Positions 36,645 through 44,125 of a stretch of DNA of 64,000 bases are shown one piece after another. The stretch comes from Stammera capleta_W (GTDB lineage Bacteria > Pseudomonadota > Gammaproteobacteria > Enterobacterales > Enterobacteriaceae), in contig CP144790.1 of the NCBI GenBank assembly GCA_036689315.1, forward strand, positions 227,641 to 291,640, read 5' to 3'. The translations under genes and the position numbers were made by a program. The stretch's first letter is position 1. Each line of letters starts with the position of its first letter. Below the pieces are notes generated by a model that worked only from the letters and a program-made list of their open reading frames with translations, had not been told where the DNA came from and did not search any database.

Positions 36645-37640
36645 ATGATGATACTTGGAATAGAAACATCTTGTGATGAAACATGTATAAGTATATATAA
36701 CAACAAAAAAGGAATAATATTAAATAAAATAATTAGTCAAATAAAAATACATAAAAAATATGGAGGTATAGTTCCAACTATTGCATCTAAATATCATTCA
36801 AAAAATTTAATATATTTATTAAAAAAATATATAGATTTTTATAAAATAAATTATATTGCATATACTTATGGTCCTGGTTTATCAACATCATTAATTATAG
36901 GTGCATCTGCTGCTATTACTTTATCATTTTTATATAACATTCCATCTGTTGCAATAAATCATATAGAAGGACATATTATGTCTATAATGTTAAATAAAAA
37001 AAAACCAAAATTTCCTTTTTTATGTTTATTAACATCAGGTGCAAATACTTATTTAATTATTGTATTAAAATATTTTAAATATAAGATTTTAGGAAAATCA
37101 ATAGATAATTCAGCTGGAGAGGTTTTTGATAAAATATCTTATATGATTGGTTTAAAATATCCAAATGGTAAAACACTTTCAAAAATAGCTAAAAATGGAA
37201 AAAAAATATTTAATTTTCCAAGACCAATGATAAAAAAAAATAATTTTAATTTCAGTTTTTCTGGATTAATAACATATACAAAAAATATTTTAAAAAATAT
37301 AAAAAATATAAACAAAGAAATAAAAAGTAATATATGTTTTTCTGTAGAAGATGCAATAACTGATGTATTAGTAATAAAAACAAAAAAAGCATTACAAAAA
37401 TTAAAAATTAATGATTTAGCTGTTGTTGGTGGAGTAAGTTGTAATATAGTTTTAAGAAAAAAAATAAACAAAATGGTTAAATGTTTAAAAAAAAAATCTT
37501 TTTATACAAAAAAAGAATTATGTACCGATAATGCAGCAATGATAGCTTTAACAGGATTTTTTAAATTAAAAGAAAAAAATTTTGATATAAAAAAAAATTT
37601 AGAAATAAAAGTAAAACCTAAAATAAAATTTATAAAATAA
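36645..37640 (+). CDS. tsaD: tRNA N6-adenosine threonylcarbamoyltransferase
   Basis: Transfers the threonylcarbamoyl group to A37 of tRNAs that read ANN codons. Start MMILGIETSCDET aligns residue for residue with E. coli. The metal-binding HxxxH is in AINHIEGHIM near residue 111. Later motifs are SFSGLITYTK, VVGGVSCN and the C-terminal CTDNAAMIALTG. Length 331 aa, against 337. The gene diverges from rpsU as in E. coli, and its last 11 bases overlap the convergent cca. Confidence 0.96.
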   Translation: MMILGIETSCDETCISIYNNKKGIILNKIISQIKIHKKYGGIVPTIASKYHSKNLIYLLKKYIDFYKINYIAYTYGPGLSTSLIIGASAAITLSFLYNIPSVAINHIEGHIMSIMLNKKKPKFPFLCLLTSGANTYLIIVLKYFKYKILGKSIDNSAGEVFDKISYMIGLKYPNGKTLSKIAKNGKKIFNFPRPMIKKNNFNFSFSGLITYTKNILKNIKNINKEIKSNICFSVEDAITDVLVIKTKKALQKLKINDLAVVGGVSCNIVLRKKINKMVKCLKKKSFYTKKELCTDNAAMIALTGFFKLKEKNFDIKKNLEIKVKPKIKFIK

Positions 37641-38829
37641 AATTTTTTTTTAATAAAAAATAATTTATATTATTTAATCTTATATTATATATATTTTTTT
37701 TTATTTCTATATATGTTTTTCCATATTTAAAGTTAAATTTTATTTTATAAGATATAAAAAAAATATTTAATAAATATTTATCTAATAAATAAAAAATTTT
37801 TTTATTATTAATAGGTAATATTTTAATAATTTTTATTATTAACAATAATTTATATACTATTTCTTTTTTTCTCCAAGCATCAATTAAATATAAAATATCT
37901 AATAATAATTTATTTATATATATATTTTTTTTTTTATATAAAGTTATATTATATATAACAGTATATATACATTTAAATAATAAAAAAAATCTTTTAGGAA
38001 TATTTAAACGAAAACAAAAATTTTTTATTTTTTTTAAGTAAAAATCTTTACATATAAAATAATTATTAGATAATATAGTTTCATAAAAAAAAAAACACAT
38101 ACAAATAAAACGTATTTCTATATTTACATTCATATAAACAGCTTTATTAAAAACTATAACAAAAAATTTATATATATTTTTATTAAAAAAAATATTTTTC
38201 ATTTCTGGAAATAAAATATTTAAAGCATTACATTTATTTAATATAAAAAAATATAATTCAGGATTATCAGATATTAAAGATTTTTCTGTTTCTTTCCATA
38301 TTCTTTCTGGTTTCAAAAAAAATAATTCATCTGTATTTGATATTTTTTTCATTATAAATAAAGTACTATTATGAATAGTAAAATTTAATCTAAATAAAAA
38401 AGAAAAAAAACGAGCTACTCTTAATATTCTTAATGGATCTTCAAAAAATGAATAAGAAATATGTCTTATTATTCTTCTTCTTATATCTTTTATTCCATTA
38501 AATGGATCATAATAAATACCTTTACTATCAATAGCTATAGCATTTATTGTTAAATCTCTACGATACAAATCTTCTTTTAAAGATATTTTTTCAGAAAAAT
38601 TACAAAAAAAACCTTTATATCCTTTTCCTTTTTTCCTTTCAGTACGAGCTAATGAATATTCTTCTTTTGTCAAAGGATGTAGAAATACAGGAAAATCATT
38701 TCCTACTGGTATAAAACCCATATTCAACATTTTTTTATATGAACAACCAACAACAACCCAATCTTTATCTTTAATTTTTAAACCTAATAAACTATCTCTT
38801 ACTGCACCACCAACAAGATAAATTTTCAT
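37630..38829 (-). CDS. cca: CCA-adding tRNA nucleotidyltransferase, HD domain degenerate
   Basis: Adds the CCA 3' end to tRNAs. The N-terminal nucleotidyltransferase motifs are intact: MKIYLVGGAVRDSLLG, then the catalytic KDKDWVVVG. RRDLTINAIAID and the DPLRILRVARF block follow. Length 399 aa, against 412. The E. coli HD phosphohydrolase motif (LCHDLGK) is replaced by ICMCFFFYE, so that accessory activity should be lost. The enzyme is needed because all but one of the tRNA genes in the window lack an encoded CCA. Confidence 0.94.
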   Translation of the reverse strand: MKIYLVGGAVRDSLLGLKIKDKDWVVVGCSYKKMLNMGFIPVGNDFPVFLHPLTKEEYSLARTERKKGKGYKGFFCNFSEKISLKEDLYRRDLTINAIAIDSKGIYYDPFNGIKDIRRRIIRHISYSFFEDPLRILRVARFFSFLFRLNFTIHNSTLFIMKKISNTDELFFLKPERIWKETEKSLISDNPELYFFILNKCNALNILFPEMKNIFFNKNIYKFFVIVFNKAVYMNVNIEIRFICMCFFFYETILSNNYFICKDFYLKKIKNFCFRLNIPKRFFLLFKCIYTVIYNITLYKKKNIYINKLLLDILYLIDAWRKKEIVYKLLLIIKIIKILPINNKKIFYLLDKYLLNIFFISYKIKFNFKYGKTYIEIKKNIYNIRLNNINYFLLKKNFIL

Positions 38830-38844
38830 TTTTATATAAAAAAT

Positions 38845-39054
38845 TTAAAAAATTTTACTAAATATTTCTTTATCTATTAAATTATTTTCAATTTCTCTTA
38901 AAGCCAATATAGTTGGTTTATCATTTTTTTTGTTATTTAATAAAGATTCTTTAGAATAAACCTGTATTTGTCTTGCACGAAAAGAAGCAATTAAAACTAA
39001 ATCAAATCTATTACCTATTTTTTCAACAGCTTTTTGAACAGTTAAACGAGCCAT
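38845..39054 (-). CDS. rpoZ: RNA polymerase omega subunit
   Basis: Small assembly subunit of RNA polymerase that binds beta'. The N-terminus MARLTVQKAVEKIGNRFDLV and the following LIASFRARQIQ match E. coli, as does KNDKPTILALREIE. Length 69 aa, against 91: the nonconserved C-terminal tail is lost. It lies between metG and cca, a new neighbourhood compared with E. coli (gmk-rpoZ-spoT). Confidence 0.94.
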   Translation of the reverse strand: MARLTVQKAVEKIGNRFDLVLIASFRARQIQVYSKESLLNNKKNDKPTILALREIENNLIDKEIFSKIF

Positions 39055-39063
39055 AATTTTGAT

Positions 39064-40689
39064 TTAAATTAAATTATTTATATTTTTTATTTTTATATAC
39101 AAATTTTTATATTTTGATATTTTATGATTTAATAATGGTTTATTTAAACTACTCCAAGTTAATTTTGTATTTAAATATTTTTCTATTTTTAAAGATATAT
39201 CAGGAATAACAGGAGATAAATAAATAGATATTACACGAAAAATATTTATTATAGTTGAACAAAATTCATGTAATTGCAATTTTTTATTAGCTTTCTCTAT
39301 ATTATAAATATACCAAGGTTTATAATCATTAATATATTTATTAACTATAAATATTAATTTATTTATTTCTATTAAAGCTTTACAATAATCAAATTTTAAA
39401 AATAAATTACTTATTTTATCAGATTTTTTTACAAAAAATAAATAAAAATAATAATCATATAATTTATTTGATAATATTCCATTATATTTTATCTCTATAA
39501 ATTTTGAAATTCTGGATGGAATATTAACAAAATTATTTACAATATCTGAATTAATTTTATTTATAAAATCAGAAATACAAAAATTTATATCATCATATTT
39601 ATATGATAATTTTGTAGCAAAATAATATCTTAAACTATCAGAATCAAAATAATTTAACCATTTATCCACCGTTATAAAATTATTTTTAGATTTTGACATT
39701 TTATAACCATCAAAAAGTACATGTCCATGAACAATTAAACCTGTGGGTTTTCTATAATTAAAAATATGTAATATAACAGGCCAAATTAATCCATGAAAAT
39801 AAAGTATATCTTTACCTAAAAAATTATATACATCATAAGAACTATTTACTTTCCAATAATCATTAAAAACAAATATTTTTTTTTTTCTACAAAAAAAATA
39901 AAAACTAGATAAATAACACAAAATAGCATCTAACCAAACATAAAAATATTTATTTTTTATATATTTATCTGGTATTTTAAAACCAAAATAAGGTTTATCT
40001 CTAGAAATATTCCAATCATTAAAATCATTTTTTAACCAAAATAATAATTGATCCTTTATTAAATAATTTATTTTAGAAAATAAAACCCAATCTTTTAAAA
40101 TATTTTTAAAAAATGACAAATTAAAAAATAAATGTTCTGTATTAAATAAAATTGGTTTATTAAAAGATAACAAAGAAATTGGATTAATTAAATTATTACT
40201 ATCATATATTTTTCCACAAATATTACAATTATCACCATATTGATCAATAGAAAAACAAAAAGGACATTTTCCTTTAACTAATCTATCAGGTAAAAACATT
40301 TTTTCTTTAATATCATAATATTGAAAAATATTTTTTTTATATAATAGTCCATTTTTTTTTAATTTTCTTAAAAAAAATAAACAAAAAATATAATTTTCTT
40401 TACTATGAGTTAAATAATAAAAATCATGTGATATATTAAATTTATTAAAAATATTTTTATGTTCATTATAAACAGAAAATATCATTTTTTCTGGACTTAT
40501 TTTTAACATTTTTGATTTTAAAAAAATAGGAGTACCATGAGAATCATCAGAACATAAAAAATAAACATTATTACCTAATAATTTATTATATCTAACCCAA
40601 ATATCAGCTTGAATATGTTCTAAAATATGGCCTATATGTATAGGTCCATTTGCATATGGTAATGCACAATTAACTAATATATTTTTCAT
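39064..40689 (-). CDS. metG: methionyl-tRNA synthetase, C-terminal domain absent
   Basis: Class I synthetase for initiator and elongator tRNA-Met. The HIGH motif is GPIHIGH near residue 15, the zinc knuckle is GKCPFCFSIDQYGDNCNICG, and KMSKS is in DGYKMSKSKNNF near residue 330. Length 541 aa, against 677 in E. coli. The missing part is the C-terminal tRNA-binding/dimerisation domain, which is known to be dispensable for catalysis. The stop is TAA, so the shorter form is real. It starts 9 bases from tRNA-Pro. Confidence 0.95.
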   Translation of the reverse strand: MKNILVNCALPYANGPIHIGHILEHIQADIWVRYNKLLGNNVYFLCSDDSHGTPIFLKSKMLKISPEKMIFSVYNEHKNIFNKFNISHDFYYLTHSKENYIFCLFFLRKLKKNGLLYKKNIFQYYDIKEKMFLPDRLVKGKCPFCFSIDQYGDNCNICGKIYDSNNLINPISLLSFNKPILFNTEHLFFNLSFFKNILKDWVLFSKINYLIKDQLLFWLKNDFNDWNISRDKPYFGFKIPDKYIKNKYFYVWLDAILCYLSSFYFFCRKKKIFVFNDYWKVNSSYDVYNFLGKDILYFHGLIWPVILHIFNYRKPTGLIVHGHVLFDGYKMSKSKNNFITVDKWLNYFDSDSLRYYFATKLSYKYDDINFCISDFINKINSDIVNNFVNIPSRISKFIEIKYNGILSNKLYDYYFYLFFVKKSDKISNLFLKFDYCKALIEINKLIFIVNKYINDYKPWYIYNIEKANKKLQLHEFCSTIINIFRVISIYLSPVIPDISLKIEKYLNTKLTWSSLNKPLLNHKISKYKNLYIKIKNINNLI

Positions 40690-40698
40690 AAAAATACA

Positions 40699-40772
40699 TC
40701 GGCGAGAGAGGATTTGAACCTCTGACCCACTGGTCCCAAACCAGTTGCGCTACCAAACTGCGCCACTCACCG
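40699..40772 (-). tRNA. tRNA-Pro (UGG)
   Basis: Very close to E. coli proM. Anticodon stem ACTGG/CCAGT with loop TTTGGGA gives anticodon TGG. Acceptor CGGTGAG pairs with CTCGCCG; discriminator A; CCA not encoded. With tRNA-His upstream it keeps part of the E. coli argX-hisR-leuT-proM order. Confidence 0.96.
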
Positions 40773-40805
40773 TATTAAAATTAAAAATAAATATAAAATA
40801 AAAAA

Positions 40806-40879
40806 GGTGGTTAATGGGAATCGAACCCATGACAACTGGAACCACAATCCAGCACTCTACCAACTGAGTTATAACCACC
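40806..40879 (-). tRNA. tRNA-His (GUG)
   Basis: Anticodon stem CTGGA/TCCAG, loop TTGTGGT, anticodon GTG. The extra 5' G (G-1) opposite C73, the identity element of histidine tRNAs, is encoded (G at 40879, C at 40806). T arm CATGGGTTCGATTCCCATT intact; CCA not encoded. Followed 33 bases later by tRNA-Pro. Confidence 0.96.
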
Positions 40880-40974
40880 AAAAATTAATTAATATAAAAA
40901 TTTAGTATAATATATTATTTATATAATTACAATAAAAAATTTTTTAATTAAAATACTAAAAAAAAAATATATTT

Positions 40975-42234
40975 TTATGGTCTTCTCATCATTTCAAAAA
41001 AATCATCATTTGTTTTGGTCATAGATAATTTTTCAATAAGAAATTGCATTGCTTCAACTTCATCCATAGGTTGAATTATTCTTCTTAATATCCATATTTT
41101 TTGTAATTCTTCTGGAAGAATTAATAATTCTTCTTTACGAGTTCCTGATCTATTATAATCTATTGCTGGAAAAATTCTTTTTTCTGATATTTTTCTAGAT
41201 AAATGCAATTCCATATTTCCTGTACCTTTAAATTCTTCATATATAACTTCATCCATTTTTGAACCTGTATCAACAAGAGCTGTTGCTATTATTGTTAAAC
41301 TACCACCTTCTTCTACATTTCTTGCTGCACCAAAGAATCTTTTAGGACGATGTAATGCATTAGAATCTATACCTCCTGTTAAAATTTTTCCTGAAGTAGG
41401 AACTATAGTATTATAAGCACGAGCTAATCTTGTTATAGAATCTAATAATATAATTACATCTTTTTTATGTTCCACTAAACGTTTAGCTTTTTCAATAACC
41501 ATTTCTGAAACTTGAACATGTCTTAATGCTGGTTCATCGAAAGTAGAAAAAATAACTTCTCCTTTTACTAATCTATACATTTCAGTTACTTCTTCTGGTC
41601 TTTCATCAATTAATAAAACAATTAATACACATTCTGGATAATTATAATTAATACTTTTAGCAATATTTTGTAATAATACAGTTTTACCTGCTTTTGGAGG
41701 TGCAACTATTAAACCTCTTTGACCTCTACCTATTGGAGCTGATAAATCTAAAACACGAGATGTTAAATCTTCTTTAGAACCATTACCTATTTCCATATAT
41801 AAACGAGAATTAGCATGTAAAGGTGTCAAATTTTCAAATAATATTTTATTCCTTGAATTATCTGGACAATCATAATTTACTTTATTTACTTTCAATAAAG
41901 CAAAATAACGTTCAACTTCTTTTGGTGGTCTTATTTTTCCTGAAATAGTATCTCCAGTACGCAAATTAAATCTACGTATTTGACTTGGAGAAACATATAT
42001 ATCATCTGGACCAGCTAAATATGAACAATCTGAAGATCTTAAAAAACCAAAACCATCTTGTAATATTTCTAAAACACCACTACCAAAAATATCTTCACCA
42101 CTTTTAGCTTTTCGTTTTAAAATAGAAAAAATTATATCTTGTTTACGCATTCTAGCTAAATTCTCTAATCCTATTTTTTCTCCAAGAAAAACTAATTTAG
42201 TAACTGACATATTTTTTAATTCAGTAAGATTCAT
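40975..42234 (-). CDS. rho: transcription termination factor Rho
   Basis: Hexameric RNA helicase that ends transcription. The N-terminal RNA-binding domain begins MNLTELKNMSVTKL and contains GFGFLRS-type residues (DGFGFLRSSDCSYLAG). Walker A is PPKAGKTVLLQNIA near residue 180, Walker B is VIILLDSITRLARAYN, and the R/Q-loop region is GGIDSNALHRPKRFFGAARN. Length 419 aa, identical to E. coli. It is strongly conserved. I could not see good intrinsic terminators in the window, so Rho may do much of the termination. Confidence 0.98.
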   Translation of the reverse strand: MNLTELKNMSVTKLVFLGEKIGLENLARMRKQDIIFSILKRKAKSGEDIFGSGVLEILQDGFGFLRSSDCSYLAGPDDIYVSPSQIRRFNLRTGDTISGKIRPPKEVERYFALLKVNKVNYDCPDNSRNKILFENLTPLHANSRLYMEIGNGSKEDLTSRVLDLSAPIGRGQRGLIVAPPKAGKTVLLQNIAKSINYNYPECVLIVLLIDERPEEVTEMYRLVKGEVIFSTFDEPALRHVQVSEMVIEKAKRLVEHKKDVIILLDSITRLARAYNTIVPTSGKILTGGIDSNALHRPKRFFGAARNVEEGGSLTIIATALVDTGSKMDEVIYEEFKGTGNMELHLSRKISEKRIFPAIDYNRSGTRKEELLILPEELQKIWILRRIIQPMDEVEAMQFLIEKLSMTKTNDDFFEMMRRP

Positions 42235-42267
42235 AATATTTTATTTATCATAAAATACAAAATAAAA

Positions 42268-42606
42268 TTAATTAAATTTTAATTTTTTTAAATTAAAAAA
42301 TTTTATTAAATCAATCTTACTTGCTAAACCTATTTTTTCTTTCAAAAAAATTCCATCTTTAAATAAAATTAAAGTTGGAACACTTTTTATTTTAAATTTA
42401 TCTATAATTAATTTGGAATTATCTATATTTATTTTAACAAATTTAATTTTATTATTAAAATCATCATATAAATTATTTAAAATATTTGAAAATGATTTAC
42501 ATGGACCACACCAATTAGCCCAAAAATCTACAAAAACATATCCTTTATAATTAATAACTTCATTATTAAAAGATATATCATCAACATTAATATATTTATC
42601 ATTCAT
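42268..42606 (-). CDS. trxA: thioredoxin
   Basis: Small disulfide reductase with the active site WCGPC in VDFWANWCGPCKSF, and the cis-proline loop in SVPTLILFKDG. Length 112 aa against 109. AAGGAG lies 6 bases before the ATG. It lies just upstream of rho, as in E. coli (trxA-rho). Probable electron donor for the peroxiredoxin at 25.4 kb; no thioredoxin reductase is in the window. Confidence 0.95.
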   Translation of the reverse strand: MNDKYINVDDISFNNEVINYKGYVFVDFWANWCGPCKSFSNILNNLYDDFNNKIKFVKINIDNSKLIIDKFKIKSVPTLILFKDGIFLKEKIGLASKIDLIKFFNLKKLKFN

Positions 42607-42832
42607 AAAAACTCCTTAATAATAAAAAAATTTTTTTTTATTAAATAAAAGTAAAAATAAATAAAAAATTAAAAATAAATGTAGATAAAATTATACATAT
42701 ACTATCATAAAATACATATTTAATAAAATATTAAAATTTAATATAAATTTTATTTAATTATATAAAAATAAATAAATATTATTAAAATCTTTAATATATA
42801 ATATATTAAGTATCAATAAAAGGAGTAAAAAT
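42607..42832. other. divergent intergenic region between trxA and hspQ
   Basis: A 226-bp AT-rich spacer, one of the longest in the window. It carries a trxA ribosome site (AAGGAG) on one side and AGGAG 7 bases before the hspQ ATG on the other. No clear sigma-70 or heat-shock promoter, hairpin or small gene could be identified. Confidence 0.4.
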
Positions 42833-43150
42833 ATGATTTCAAGTAAATTTGGTATAGGACAAAAAGTAAGACATAAATTATTAGATTTTTTAGGAGTTAT
42901 TATTGATGTTGATCCAGAATATTCATTATCAGATAATAATTTTGAAAAATTAATATATAGCGAATCACTAAAAAAAGCTCCTTGGTATCATGTTATTATG
43001 GAAGATAATAATGGATATCCAATTCATACATATCTTGCTGAAGCTCAATTATCATGGGAAGTAAATAGAGAAAATATAGAAAAAACATCATTAGATGAAT
43101 TATCTATTTTGATAATAAAACAATTAAAATCACCTAGATTAAAAAACTAA
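42833..43150 (+). CDS. hspQ: heat shock protein HspQ
   Basis: Enterobacterial HspQ/YccV, described in E. coli as affecting DnaA stability and Lon activity. The N-terminus KFGIGQKVRHKLLDFLGVI, the centre APWYHVIMEDNNGYPIHTYL and the C-terminus KQLKSPRLKN match E. coli closely. Length 105 aa, the same as E. coli. An AGGAG ribosome site is clear. This gene is a useful lineage marker for Enterobacterales. It is unexpectedly well preserved for so reduced a genome. Confidence 0.95.
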   Translation: MISSKFGIGQKVRHKLLDFLGVIIDVDPEYSLSDNNFEKLIYSESLKKAPWYHVIMEDNNGYPIHTYLAEAQLSWEVNRENIEKTSLDELSILIIKQLKSPRLKN

Positions 43151-43164
43151 TTTTTTTTATAAAA

Positions 43165-43545
43165 ATGAAAATATTTGGTATAGGAATAGATATTTTAGAA
43201 ATAAAAAGAATAAAAAAAATATTTATAAATAAAAAAAATATGTTTGCTAAAAAAATATTATCAAAAAATGAAATAATAGAATATAAAAAAAAAAATAATA
43301 AAATATATTTTTTAGCAAAAAAATTTACAGCAAAAGAAGCAGTTGTAAAAGCATTAGGAACAGGAATAAGTAATGGTATATATTTTAAAAATATTGAAAT
43401 ATATCATAATAAAAAAGGAAAACCTAAAATAAAATTTTTAAAAAAAACTAAATATTATTTAAAAAAAATAAAATTTAAAAAAATACATATTTCTATAACA
43501 GATGAAAAAAAATACGTATTATCTACTGTAATTATAGAAAATTAA
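43165..43545 (+). CDS. acpS: holo-[acyl-carrier-protein] synthase
   Basis: Attaches phosphopantetheine to acyl carrier protein. Magnesium-binding residues are in GIGIDILEIKRI (Asp near residue 9) and FTAKEAVVKALGTGIS (Glu near residue 57). Length 126 aa, equal to E. coli. Its presence implies that ACP is still used, for fatty acids or a cofactor such as lipoate, although no such genes are in the window. It follows hspQ by 14 bases. Confidence 0.94.
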   Translation: MKIFGIGIDILEIKRIKKIFINKKNMFAKKILSKNEIIEYKKKNNKIYFLAKKFTAKEAVVKALGTGISNGIYFKNIEIYHNKKGKPKIKFLKKTKYYLKKIKFKKIHISITDEKKYVLSTVIIEN

Positions 43546-43607
43546 AATATTTATTTTTTTAAATAAAGAAAGTAAATATTGTAATAATTTTTTTTTTTAT
43601 TAAAAAA

Positions 43608-43964
43608 ATGAACAAAATTATAATTAAAGCTAAATATAGATTATTTTTAGGAAAAAAAAACAACAAATTACTTAGATTAAAAAATAAAATTCCTTCAATA
43701 ATGTATTCAAAAAAAAAAAATATAAAATTATATATAAATAATAAAGATATATATAAAATAAGGGATAAAATAAAAAAAAATATAAAAATAAATATAAAAA
43801 TAAAAAATAAAAAATTTTTAACTATAATTAAAGATATACAAGAACATCCATTTAAAAAACAAATAATACATATTGATTTTTTTATTATTAAAGAAATTAA
43901 AGAAATTAAAGAAATTAAAGAAATTAAAGAAATTAAAGAAATTAAAGAAATTAAAGAAAAATAA
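43608..43964 (+). CDS. rplY: ribosomal protein bL25 with a C-terminal KEI repeat tail
   Basis: 5S rRNA-binding protein. KNKIPSIMYSKKK matches KFPAIIYGGKE of E. coli, and KDIQEHPFKKQIIHIDF matches VQRHPYKPKLQHIDF. The E. coli protein ends at this point (94 aa); here 24 more residues follow: seven repeats of Lys-Glu-Ile and a final Lys-Glu-Lys. The tail is encoded by seven exact 9-bp units. The total is 118 aa. The downstream tRNA-Lys is convergent and starts 7 bases away. Confidence 0.9.
   Translation: MNKIIIKAKYRLFLGKKNNKLLRLKNKIPSIMYSKKKNIKLYINNKDIYKIRDKIKKNIKINIKIKNKKFLTIIKDIQEHPFKKQIIHIDFFIIKEIKEIKEIKEIKEIKEIKEIKEK
43890..43952 (+). repeat. tandem repeat, 7 x 9 bp (AAAGAAATT)
   Basis: Seven perfect copies of AAAGAAATT in frame at the end of rplY, encoding (Lys-Glu-Ile)x7. 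The unit length is a multiple of three, so copy-number changes keep the frame. Absence of any substitution points to recent expansion by slippage. Confidence 0.97.
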
Positions 43965-43971
43965 TATTTTA

Positions 43972-44044
43972 TGGGTTGTACAGGAATCGAACCTGTGACC
44001 AATTGATTAAAAGTCAACTGCTCTACCGACTGAGCTAACAACCC
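43972..44044 (-). tRNA. tRNA-Lys (UUU)
   Basis: Anticodon stem and loop GTTGA-CTTTTAA-TCAAT identical to E. coli, giving anticodon TTT. Acceptor GGGTTGT pairs with ACAACCC; discriminator A; CCA not encoded. Only Lys tRNA in the window and presumably heavily used, given how lysine-rich the proteins are. Confidence 0.96.
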
Positions 44045-44125
44045 ATAATATAATTTTATAATATTACAATTAAATATACAATTATTTTTGATAATTATTT
44101 ATGTTTTTATTTATAAAAAAAATAT

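Larger units (their letters stand above)
43546..44125. other. strand-composition switch, candidate replication origin region
   Basis: Plus-strand genes to the left (lepA to acpS) prefer A-ending codons and have C at or above G; those to the right (tilS, pepA, valS) prefer T-ending codons and have G above C. Minus-strand genes show the mirrored change. C-over-G turning into G-over-C from left to right is the sign of an origin. The 81-bp gap 44045-44125 contains almost no G or C. I found no DnaA box, so the exact site is unknown. Confidence 0.45.

Noticed and set aside
37139..37471. 110-aa minus-strand frame inside tsaD.
   Set aside because: Antisense to a well-conserved part of tsaD.
43890..43952. 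CRISPR-like repeat.
   Set aside because: Units are only 9 bp, head to tail with no spacers, and in frame within rplY.
43559..44041. 160-aa minus-strand frame with ISLISL repeats.
   Set aside because: It is the antisense of rplY and its 9-bp repeat and runs through tRNA-Lys; no family resemblance.
44045..44125. DnaA boxes at the skew switch.
   Set aside because: I looked for sequences like TTATNCACA and saw none; the origin claim rests on composition only.
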